A stretch of DNA of 64,000 nt. Source: Dyadobacter sp. SG02 (GTDB lineage: Bacteria > Bacteroidota > Bacteroidia > Cytophagales > Spirosomataceae). Within the stretch, counting starts at the first letter, position 1. Each line of letters starts with the position of its first letter. Positions 25,333 through 32,998 of this stretch are shown here, in pieces. The DNA lies in the NCBI RefSeq assembly GCF_900109045.1, contig NZ_FNYL01000002.1:793199-857198 (forward strand), in the 5' to 3' direction. The position numbers and the translations under genes are program-made. The notes under the pieces are model-generated. The model was not told the origin of the DNA. It did no database searches and saw nothing but the letters and a program-made list of their open reading frames with translations.

Positions 25333-26178
25333 ATGTTAAAAGTTACTAGCAATGCCCCCCAAACCACTCGCTTAGGCGGTTCGCCGGATGAAACCGTATC
25401 GATGTTCGGTCCGCTGACCGACCTGATCGGTACCTGGGTCGGCCGAAAAGGATGGAACCTCGTGGCGGTGCCCAACCAGAAGGGCGGTTTCCAGCTGCTG
25501 GTGCAGCCCTACACTGAAACATTCACGGTGACGCCATTGAGTACGCCCACGCCCAACCGCGGAACGCACACCGTTCAGCAGGTGCCTACTTTGCTGTACC
25601 ACCTTTCCATTCACAGCAATATCGACGGCAGCTTGCTCCACGCCGAAAACGGTACCTGGCTGCTGTTGCAGGATTGCCCGGACGAGTTCAGCATTGCACG
25701 CCAGGCTTCGGTGCCGCACGGGGATTCGCTGCTGGCATTGGGTGGGTCGTCGGTGACGCCGGGTGCGCCTAACATCCCGGACATCAGTACATTACCGATT
25801 ACCGGTCCCGGTTCCAAGCCGCTGGGCTATACGGACCCGTATCTTACGCCCATGGATGGTTTCAACAAAGTGAACCCGAATGCCACGCTGAGGGACGCGA
25901 TTGCGGGACAGACCATCACTTCTTCGACCAACATTTCGGTCAGCACGGCCAATAAAGGTGGTATCACCAACATCCCGTTCATCGTTCAGAACGCCAATAC
26001 GACCAGCTTCGAGGCGACTTTCTGGATCGAAACTGTGAAGAACCCCAACACGGGCGGCTCGTTCCTGCAACTGCAATATTCGCAGACTTCAATCATTGAA
26101 TTCATTCCGCAGTTCCACGATCCCGCGAAGCTCATTCAATGGCCGCACGTGAATATCAATACCCTGGTGAAACAATAA
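25333..26178 (+). CDS. Uncharacterized protein, possible nitrobindin/lipocalin-like beta-barrel
   Basis: The product has 281 residues from the ATG at 25333 (an earlier in-frame start at 25258 would add a poorly conserved tail). There is no signal peptide. The N-terminal half begins FGPLTDLIGTWVGRKGWN, which resembles the GTWxGxG motif of nitrobindin-type heme-binding barrels, and continues with alternating strands (YTETFTVTPL, LLYHLSIHSN, ENGTWLLLQD). The C-terminal half (TSSTNISVSTANKGGITNIP, then FEATFWIETVKNP) is also strand-rich. I do not recognise a catalytic motif. It is the first gene of a cassette with two flavin oxidases (34 and 11 base gaps), so a role in the same pathway is likely. 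Confidence 0.62.
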   Translation: MLKVTSNAPQTTRLGGSPDETVSMFGPLTDLIGTWVGRKGWNLVAVPNQKGGFQLLVQPYTETFTVTPLSTPTPNRGTHTVQQVPTLLYHLSIHSNIDGSLLHAENGTWLLLQDCPDEFSIARQASVPHGDSLLALGGSSVTPGAPNIPDISTLPITGPGSKPLGYTDPYLTPMDGFNKVNPNATLRDAIAGQTITSSTNISVSTANKGGITNIPFIVQNANTTSFEATFWIETVKNPNTGGSFLQLQYSQTSIIEFIPQFHDPAKLIQWPHVNINTLVKQ

Positions 26179-26212
26179 GCAATTTTAAAACCTTCACGAT
26201 AAATAAGATATT

Positions 26213-27409
26213 ATGGCGCAACCGGCAGATCATCATTTCGATGTGATCGTGGTTGGGGGAGGGGCGATCGGCCTCTCCACCGGCTACCATCTGGGAAAAA
26301 GAAAAGCAAAAACGCTGGTTTTGGAGCAATTCAACTTCAAAAACCAGCTCGGCAGCTCGGCGGGCGTTTCGCGGCAGTACCGCATTCCGTACCCCGAGGA
26401 ATATATGGTGCAAATGGCGCTGGACGCGCAGCCGTACTGGGACGAGCTGCAAACCCTGACGCCCAAGACATTGCTCGATAAAGTGGGTACGCTGTGGTTC
26501 GGTGACCCGGCCGTGCATTCCACCGAAGGCAATATCGCCGAGGCGGAGCAGGCGCTCAAAGCGTTGAATGTGCCTTACACAAGCCTGACGGCCAAGGAAA
26601 TCGAAGCGAAGTATCATTTCCGCAATTTACCAGACACCTACACCGGCCTTTTCCAGGCCGACGGCGCGAGTATCGATTTCCGCGCAACCATCGAAACGCT
26701 CTATCAGGCCTGCGAGCGCGACCCGTACACGACCCTGCACGAAGAATCGCCGGTGACGGACATTGCGCAGGACGGCAAGTTGTTCAATGTAACTACTCCG
26801 AAAGGGGTTTTTACCACTGAAAAACTGGTGCTGGTACCGGGGCCGTACGTGGACAGCGTGATCAATCTGCTCGGGTTTAAGGTCGCGGCTACTTATTGGA
26901 ATATGTCTTCGTGTTATTTCAAAAAGACCGATCCTTCGATTCAGTACCCAACCTGGTTCGTGTTCCAGAACGCGATCGGCTCGAACGGGAACCAGTTTTA
27001 TGGCTTTCCGGGCGTGGTATGGGACCATCCGGAGTACATTCGCGTGGCACCGGACTTTGTGATCGACCCGCTTGATAGCCCCGAGCAGCGCACGCTCGTG
27101 CCCAACCCGCAGGAGCTCGCGTATACGTCCGAATGGGTACGCGACCACATGACAGGCCTCGACCCGACGCCCTATTTTACGTCTACCTGCCTCATTGCGC
27201 TCAGCAAGATCGCGAACAAGGAGCTGCTGATCGATTTTGCGCCGCCTTATGTGCCCAATCATGAAAATATCGTCGTGTACGCCACCGGCTGGGCCGCCAA
27301 GTTTACGCCGTTTTTAGGCAAAATACTGACTGAAATGGCGCTAGACGGCCATTCTACTTTCGATATCTCGCCATTCAAGCTGGGTTACAATTATTTCAAA
27401 GCAATTTAA
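26213..27409 (+). CDS. FAD-dependent oxidase, sarcosine oxidase / N-methyltryptophan oxidase (SolA-MSOX) family
   Basis: The product has 398 residues, the usual size. The N-terminal dinucleotide fold is DVIVVGGGAIGLSTGYHLG, followed by the family motif SSAGVSRQYRIPY, whose basic residues sit near the flavin in MSOX. Cys326 in TSTCLIALSK aligns with the covalent flavin-binding cysteine of MSOX, followed by LLIDFAPPYVPNHENIVVYA in place of the FIID-HP stretch. Such enzymes oxidise secondary amino acids or N-methyl amino acids, giving peroxide. There is no export signal. The substrate is unknown; it sits between an unknown protein and an L-amino-acid-oxidase-like gene. Confidence 0.88.
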   Translation: MAQPADHHFDVIVVGGGAIGLSTGYHLGKRKAKTLVLEQFNFKNQLGSSAGVSRQYRIPYPEEYMVQMALDAQPYWDELQTLTPKTLLDKVGTLWFGDPAVHSTEGNIAEAEQALKALNVPYTSLTAKEIEAKYHFRNLPDTYTGLFQADGASIDFRATIETLYQACERDPYTTLHEESPVTDIAQDGKLFNVTTPKGVFTTEKLVLVPGPYVDSVINLLGFKVAATYWNMSSCYFKKTDPSIQYPTWFVFQNAIGSNGNQFYGFPGVVWDHPEYIRVAPDFVIDPLDSPEQRTLVPNPQELAYTSEWVRDHMTGLDPTPYFTSTCLIALSKIANKELLIDFAPPYVPNHENIVVYATGWAAKFTPFLGKILTEMALDGHSTFDISPFKLGYNYFKAI

Positions 27410-27420
27410 AAACCATCAAC

Positions 27421-29181
27421 ATGAACAAAAACACGCCACTAAACAATGGGATGAAGCCCGGACTCGGGACAGAAGTTGCGATCATCGGTGCCGGAACATC
27501 GGGCCTGTACAGTGCCTACCGCCTTACCGACGTCGGCAAATACACCGGCGATCAGGTGCAGATCTTCGATATGAGCGAGCGCCTCGGCGGCCGCCTCGAA
27601 TCGGTGATTCTGCCAGGGATGGATTTCTGGGGCGAACTGGGCGGTATGCGCTATCTCACGTCGCAGGAGATCGTGACCACGCTCATCGAAGGTTACCCGC
27701 TTACCGAAAAGGACCTCAGCAAGCGTACCCCCGTGCTCAAAGACCACATGACACCCATTCCATTCCCGATGGGTAACCCGGCCGACCTGCTTTTTTACCT
27801 GCGCAAGGAACGTTTCAAGCAAAATGCCTGGAATGTGGCACAGGACAATGGCGAAAAACTGGTAACCCGCTACTATCTCAACGACGACGACATTGGTTTC
27901 AGCTCCGACCAGCTTTTCAACAAGATCATTTACGACGTGCTCGTGGCCGATCCCTGGTACGTAAGCAACTTCCCTGGCCTGGCCATCAAGAACGGGGATT
28001 ATGACTACGAATTCAAACTGACCAGCGAAGATTGGGACCAGGTGAAACCCGGGCTTACTTACCATTTCCCCGGATCGCCTTACGACGGTCGCAAGGTGAA
28101 CGACCTCGGTTTCTGGAACCTTATTAAGGATCAGGTTTCGCAGGAAGGTTACAATTTTGTGGCGAATGCGGGTGGTTATTATTCCAACACGATCAACTGG
28201 AATGCGGCGGAAGCATTTCCTTACATGGTAGGCGATTTCTCGGCGGATGTGACGTACAAAACGATAGAGGAAGGTTACGACAGCATTGCGTACGCGCTCG
28301 CGAACCAGTATATGGGCATTCCGGGCGCGTGTATCTGGTCGGAAAACAAGCTGCTGACCTTCTCGAAAGGCCACGACCAGCGCGACCAATACCGCTACGA
28401 GCTCACGTTCCTGAATATCCCGACCAATCAGATCTGGCATGCCTATGCCAACCACATTATCCTCGGTATGCCGCGGAAGTCGCTCGAACTGCTCGATCAG
28501 CAGAATTTCTTTTTCAATTCCAACGAAAACACCGTTCTCGACCGCAACATCCGCTCGGTGATCATGGAGCCTGCATTCAAAATCCTGATGGGCTTCCGCG
28601 AGCCATGGTGGAAAAAGCTGGGCATCGACTCCGGGCACTCCATTACCGACCTGCCGATGCGCCAATGCTACTATTTCGGCACCGATCCGAGCAATGATAA
28701 CTCGATGCTCCTCGGTAGCTACGGCGATATGGAAACCGAAACATTCTGGAAAGCGCTTTCGGATGATACAGTACTTTTCAAAGTGAGCGCGGCGGAATCG
28801 GCCTCGCTTGCGGAGCTGAAAGCGCTTGAAAGAGAGCAGGCGACGCAGTTGATGGTGAATGAAATCATGAACCAATTGCGCGAACTGCATGGCGCCGAAG
28901 TGGAAATCCCGGAACCATACGTGACCTATTTCCGCGACTGGTCCGACGACCCGTTCGGCGCCGGGTACCATGCCTGGAAAGCCGGCGTGGCGGTTTGGAA
29001 TGTGATGCCCTACATGCGTAAGCCGGATGGGGACGAGAACATTTATGTCGTTGGAGAGGCCTATTCCGATCAGCAAGGTTGGGTGGAAGGGGCATTTTGC
29101 GAGGCCGAAAAAATGCTGGAATCGCATTTCCACCTCCTGCGGCCGGATTGGCTAAGCAATACGTACTACATGGGCTGGTAA
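27421..29181 (+). CDS. Flavin amine oxidase, L-amino acid oxidase-like
   Basis: The product has 586 residues. The FAD-binding motif is VAIIGAGTSGLYSAYRL, then SERLGGRLESV and GELGGMRYLTSQ (the GG doublet and GGMR of the amine oxidase family). The C-terminal FAD segment is IYVVGEAYSDQQGWVEGAFC, preceded by YHAWKAGVAVWN. It is longer than typical monoamine oxidases and near the size of microbial L-amino acid oxidases. No signal peptide was seen, so it should work in the cytoplasm or be released without a signal. It starts 11 bases after the sarcosine-oxidase-like gene and ends at a strong terminator, which closes the cassette. The substrate amino acid cannot be read from sequence. Confidence 0.87.
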   Translation: MNKNTPLNNGMKPGLGTEVAIIGAGTSGLYSAYRLTDVGKYTGDQVQIFDMSERLGGRLESVILPGMDFWGELGGMRYLTSQEIVTTLIEGYPLTEKDLSKRTPVLKDHMTPIPFPMGNPADLLFYLRKERFKQNAWNVAQDNGEKLVTRYYLNDDDIGFSSDQLFNKIIYDVLVADPWYVSNFPGLAIKNGDYDYEFKLTSEDWDQVKPGLTYHFPGSPYDGRKVNDLGFWNLIKDQVSQEGYNFVANAGGYYSNTINWNAAEAFPYMVGDFSADVTYKTIEEGYDSIAYALANQYMGIPGACIWSENKLLTFSKGHDQRDQYRYELTFLNIPTNQIWHAYANHIILGMPRKSLELLDQQNFFFNSNENTVLDRNIRSVIMEPAFKILMGFREPWWKKLGIDSGHSITDLPMRQCYYFGTDPSNDNSMLLGSYGDMETETFWKALSDDTVLFKVSAAESASLAELKALEREQATQLMVNEIMNQLRELHGAEVEIPEPYVTYFRDWSDDPFGAGYHAWKAGVAVWNVMPYMRKPDGDENIYVVGEAYSDQQGWVEGAFCEAEKMLESHFHLLRPDWLSNTYYMGW

Positions 29182-29206
29182 TCAGCGTAGTAGTGTACGA
29201 AAGACA

Positions 29207-29248
29207 GGCAAGAAAAAGGCATCCCGAATGAGATGCCTTTTTCTTGCC
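29207..29248 (+). terminator. Strong intrinsic terminator of the flavoenzyme cassette
   Basis: A perfect 17-bp stem (GGCAAGAAAAAGGCATC at 29207-29223 and its complement at 29232-29248) encloses an 8-base loop, 26 bases after the stop codon of the amine oxidase gene. The stem itself carries the A5/T5 runs. Confidence 0.85.
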
Positions 29249-29807
29249 TTAATGGCTTACATTACAATAATGTCAGGTTTCATAGCTGCTTTCGTTTTAC
29301 CGTGGTGGTCTAAAAGTTACGTAATGTTACAGATTTTAGTCCACAATTTCAAACGTATTCCCCGATTTGAAAATACCTTCCTTGATATCATGTTTTGAGT
29401 ATGTTCTGACAAATACACTGCCCAAACCAGTAAGTTCATGCTTGCATACCAATCTTAGTTCAACGATATAATGCTCATTGTCATTAAGCATGGTCGAAAT
29501 GTCGTCTGTGGTGATAAACCAGAGCGCGTAGTCGGATTTTTCGCCTGCCCATGAATGATTGGCAGAAGACTCGCTGCTCTAAGAAGATTAGGGTTTCGTT
29601 CATAATACCGGTTGATGATAGTTTTGAAGGGTAACTACTTTTTTTAATCGACGTGTAACTGGTATAAGGCTGCTGGCGGGAATCCTTATTTACTCATTTA
29701 TTGATCGGCTGGTACCAATGAGTTGCCGTTTACGGTAGATAACAGCGCATAGTTTGCTTTGATAAATCTAAGTCACGGAAAACCCGGATCATCAAACCCC
29801 GCTCTTT
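29249..29807. other. Intergenic stretch with a decayed small gene
   Basis: The 559 bases between the terminator and the PVC-type cytochrome gene are A+T-richer than their surroundings. The only coding-like signal is a minus-strand fragment at 29336-29603. Nothing else was recognised; the last 120 bases should hold the promoter of the next gene, but no exact TAnnTTTG box is present. Confidence 0.5.
29336..29603 (-). pseudogene. Decayed or frameshifted small hypothetical gene
   Basis: On the minus strand a protein-like frame runs from about 29576 to a TAA at 29336 and reads SSESSANHSWAGEKSDYALW, then through HYIVELRLVCKHEL to SGNTFEIVD. It has no start codon of its own: an in-frame TAG lies directly before it. 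An ATG at 29603 opens a different frame (MNETLIFLEQ). Joining the two by one frameshift would give a protein of about 88 residues. The base composition is lower in G+C than the flanking genes. I do not recognise the family. A short gene from the internal ATG (51 residues) is the alternative. Confidence 0.5.
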
Positions 29808-32800
29808 ATGATCGCTGTCAGACATTCCTTTGTTGTGCTTTGCATTGTTGTTGCTACGAGTATTGCACCCGCCTTAGCGCAGGATAAAACGCATTCCGTG
29901 CGCACCGGCGCCAATACGCCCGAGCAGGAATTGGCCGGGTTTCATGTGCCGGAAGGGTTTGTGGTCGAACTGGTTGCCAGTGAGCGGGATAGCGTTTTCA
30001 AGCCCATTGATATTACTTTCGATGATGCGGGCAGGCTTTGGACGCAGACGGCCAGAATGTACCCGCTCGACCCGATTTCGGACATTCAATGGGAAGATCT
30101 CCTCAAACTCATGGACGATGAAAAGGCCCAGCGTAACCATCCCAATTTCAAACGGGTCCTGCGGCTTTACAAAGGCGAAACCAGGGGTACCGACAAGGTT
30201 ATCGTCCTTTCGAATATTTACGGAAATGGAAAAGTGAAGCCTACCGTTTGGGCCGATGGCCTGACGATCCCGATGAGCGTCCTGCCGTACCGCAACGGCG
30301 CGTATATCGCCCAGGGATCGGAGCTGTTTTTTATGGATGACACCGACTACGATGGCAAGGCCGACCGGCGCGTGCCGCTTTTCACGGGTTTCGGGTTCAC
30401 CGACTCGCACACGATGGCGCACGTGCTCGTGCGGGCGCCGGGGAACTGGATCCATTTCAGCCACGGCGCGTTAAACAAGGGGCGCGTGAGGTCGCTGGTG
30501 AGCGGGGATAGTTTGAAAATCGATTTTAGTAAAATAGCCCGTTTCACGCCCGACGGCCGGAAAATGGAGCTGGTAAATGCGGGGTTGAACAACATCTGGG
30601 GCTTTCAGCTGCGGGGGAACGGGCAATGGTACGGTTCGGAAGCGAATGACCTCGGCTATTCCGTGGTGCCGATGGAACCAGGGACGGCATTTCCCGGCCC
30701 AGGAAATGAAAAATTGAGGTCTTACCAGCCGTTTATGCCCGCTTTGCATTCATTCCGGGTGGGTGGTACGGGTATTTCGGGGACGGCGTTTGCGGATGAC
30801 GCCTCGGGCTCGTTTCCGGAGGCGTTTCGGGATGTCGCGTTTCTTGCGAACCCGATTACGAGCACCATTAATGCCGTGAAAATTGTCAGGAATGGCGATG
30901 GTACCGTTTCTGCCACGCATTTGCCCGATTTGCTTACCTCCGACGACGACTGGTTCAGGCCGGTGAATATGGAGTTCGGGCCGGACGGCTGCCTGTATAT
31001 CGCGGATTGGTACAACAAGATCGTCTCGCATAACGAGCTGCCCACCACGCACCCCGACCGTGACAAGACCCGCGGCCGCATTTGGCGGATACGTCACGTG
31101 AGTCAGCAACCGAGGGACATTCCCGATTTTTACAGAATGCAGGTTTCCCGGTTGCCGGAATACCTGCGCTCACCGTCGCTTTGGGCGAAGCGGGCCGCCT
31201 GGCACCAGATCGCCGACCGGCCAAAAGCGGAAACGACCGCGCTCATTTCGGGCATTACCGCCATTGCAGCCGACCGCGCTGCCGACGATGCGACCAGGAT
31301 ACACGCACTCTGGTGCCTCGAAAGTTTGCAGTATTACGATGCGGCATTGATAAGCAGCATGCTGGCCGACCCGCACGATAATGTCCGGCGCGAGGCTGTT
31401 CGGTCATTAACCGGTTTTAAATTGAATGGTACCCAAATCGCAACGCTTGTGAAGGTTTCGGCAGGTGACCCGGACCATCAGGTGCGTTCGCAGGTATTGC
31501 GCACGCTGGGTGAGGCGGCGGAACTGGACGTCAACGGTATTGCCCTGCTGGTCGCTGCCTGCAAGCCCGAGCTACCGGGTGATATGCTGGGCGGGCCTTA
31601 TGAGCGGCGTTTTGAAAGGTTTCTCGCACGAATGGCCCTGGAAAAGCATTCGATGGCATTGAACCGTTTCATTTCCGGGCCGGATGTGGCCGGAGTACCC
31701 GTCGAAAACCTGCTATGGGCGACACAGGCATTGCCCAAAAACGATCGCGATGCGGCGTTCATTCGTTTCTGGCCCGAAGCACACATCGAAAAACTCGATG
31801 AGCCTACCTTTATCAGCATGGCCGCGATGCTGTCCAATAAAAATATCGCAGCGATGATGAAGCCGGCTTTTGAGACACCACAGGCGACGGAATATGTTCG
31901 TTTCGCGATCCGGAACCAGGCGCAAGTGCAGTCGACCGAGTTAAATCGCCTGCTGACTGCGCCGGTATCGCGGCTTTTGAAGAGCGATGATCAGGCGGAG
32001 ATCGATCTTGGTCTGGATGCGGTGGGCAGGTTTGGGATGCGTAATTCGGTGGGGCAGGTGCTGGCCGTCCTGGACCGCGATATGCCGGCGGCTTCCGTGA
32101 AACTGGCGTTGCGTGCGATCGATGCGGACCCGGTTTTAGGAAAGAATGCATTGGTTAAAACAGTGAATAATGCCAGCTACGGGTTTGATGTACGGACGAC
32201 GGCATTGCTGGCGCTGGCAAAGGCCGAGCCAACGGCAGCGCGACTGGCTGCGGAAAAGTGGGTACCCGGGCTGGATGTCGTTGAAAAAGGCGAGTTAGTA
32301 AAAATGCTGCCGTCCTCACCAGCTGGCGCCGATCTTTTGATGTACCTCATTAAAAATAAACAACTCAACGGAAGCTCCCTGGACGTGCCGACTGCCGAAA
32401 GGCTGGTAGCCGTTCGGCGGAACCCGGAAACGACGGGCCTGCTGAGTAGAGCAAAATCCGTGGAAACGGAGAAGAAAAAAGCATTTAAAACGAGGTTACA
32501 CAAATACATGACCGTGGCCGCACAGCAAAAAGGCGACCAGGAAGCGGGAAGGGCGTTATTCCAAACCTGCCTGAACTGCCATCAGGTAGGAGGCAAGGGA
32601 CAGAACATCGCGCCGTCGCTCGATGGCTCGGCGAACCGGGAGACCGAAGCATTGCTGACGGCCATTCTCGATCCCGATGCGGCCGTCGAAAGCGGCTACA
32701 CGGTGTACCGCGTGACTCAAAAGGACGGGACGAATTTTGAAGGCTACCTCGTGAGCCAGGACAAGCGCGGTACCACGCTCGCTTTCATGGGCGGGGCAAA

Positions 32801-32936
32801 GACCTTTATTCCCTCAGACCAGATCAAAAGTCAGGGCGCACTTGGTGGCCGGTCATTTATGATCAAAGGACTTATAGATACTTACTCTGACCGGCAGGTG
32901 GCCGATTTGTTGTCCTATATCCGTACATTGAAATAG
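29808..32936 (+). CDS. PVC-type membrane-bound dehydrogenase with propeller, HEAT-like region and C-terminal cytochrome c
   Basis: The product has 1042 residues with a signal peptide (cleavage near PALAQ). The N-terminal part (to about residue 430) is the PQQ-like six-bladed propeller seen in planctomycete/verrucomicrobial-type dehydrogenases, with VPEGFVVELVAS, FGPDGCLYIADWYNKIVSHN and GRIWRI. A middle region of helical repeats (about 450-880) resembles HEAT repeats. The C-terminal heme domain has CLNCH near residue 921, then AILDPDAAVESGYTVYRV. Such proteins are thought to oxidise sugars or alcohols in the periplasm, but no substrate is established. It leads a rightward group with a beta-helix protein and a GH95 fucosidase. 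Confidence 0.88.
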   Translation: MIAVRHSFVVLCIVVATSIAPALAQDKTHSVRTGANTPEQELAGFHVPEGFVVELVASERDSVFKPIDITFDDAGRLWTQTARMYPLDPISDIQWEDLLKLMDDEKAQRNHPNFKRVLRLYKGETRGTDKVIVLSNIYGNGKVKPTVWADGLTIPMSVLPYRNGAYIAQGSELFFMDDTDYDGKADRRVPLFTGFGFTDSHTMAHVLVRAPGNWIHFSHGALNKGRVRSLVSGDSLKIDFSKIARFTPDGRKMELVNAGLNNIWGFQLRGNGQWYGSEANDLGYSVVPMEPGTAFPGPGNEKLRSYQPFMPALHSFRVGGTGISGTAFADDASGSFPEAFRDVAFLANPITSTINAVKIVRNGDGTVSATHLPDLLTSDDDWFRPVNMEFGPDGCLYIADWYNKIVSHNELPTTHPDRDKTRGRIWRIRHVSQQPRDIPDFYRMQVSRLPEYLRSPSLWAKRAAWHQIADRPKAETTALISGITAIAADRAADDATRIHALWCLESLQYYDAALISSMLADPHDNVRREAVRSLTGFKLNGTQIATLVKVSAGDPDHQVRSQVLRTLGEAAELDVNGIALLVAACKPELPGDMLGGPYERRFERFLARMALEKHSMALNRFISGPDVAGVPVENLLWATQALPKNDRDAAFIRFWPEAHIEKLDEPTFISMAAMLSNKNIAAMMKPAFETPQATEYVRFAIRNQAQVQSTELNRLLTAPVSRLLKSDDQAEIDLGLDAVGRFGMRNSVGQVLAVLDRDMPAASVKLALRAIDADPVLGKNALVKTVNNASYGFDVRTTALLALAKAEPTAARLAAEKWVPGLDVVEKGELVKMLPSSPAGADLLMYLIKNKQLNGSSLDVPTAERLVAVRRNPETTGLLSRAKSVETEKKKAFKTRLHKYMTVAAQQKGDQEAGRALFQTCLNCHQVGGKGQNIAPSLDGSANRETEALLTAILDPDAAVESGYTVYRVTQKDGTNFEGYLVSQDKRGTTLAFMGGAKTFIPSDQIKSQGALGGRSFMIKGLIDTYSDRQVADLLSYIRTLK

Positions 32937-32998
32937 CAATTTATATTAATTCAGAAGGAAGTATTGGCCGGTACTGACAGTTTCGGTGTTTTTTAGTT

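Noticed and set aside
27439..29133. A 564-codon open frame on the minus strand, antisense to the amine oxidase gene
   Set aside because: The plus-strand frame has clear FAD-binding motifs. The antisense frame gives a His/Val/Arg-rich product with no recognisable fold; long mirror frames are expected from codon bias in G+C-rich genes.
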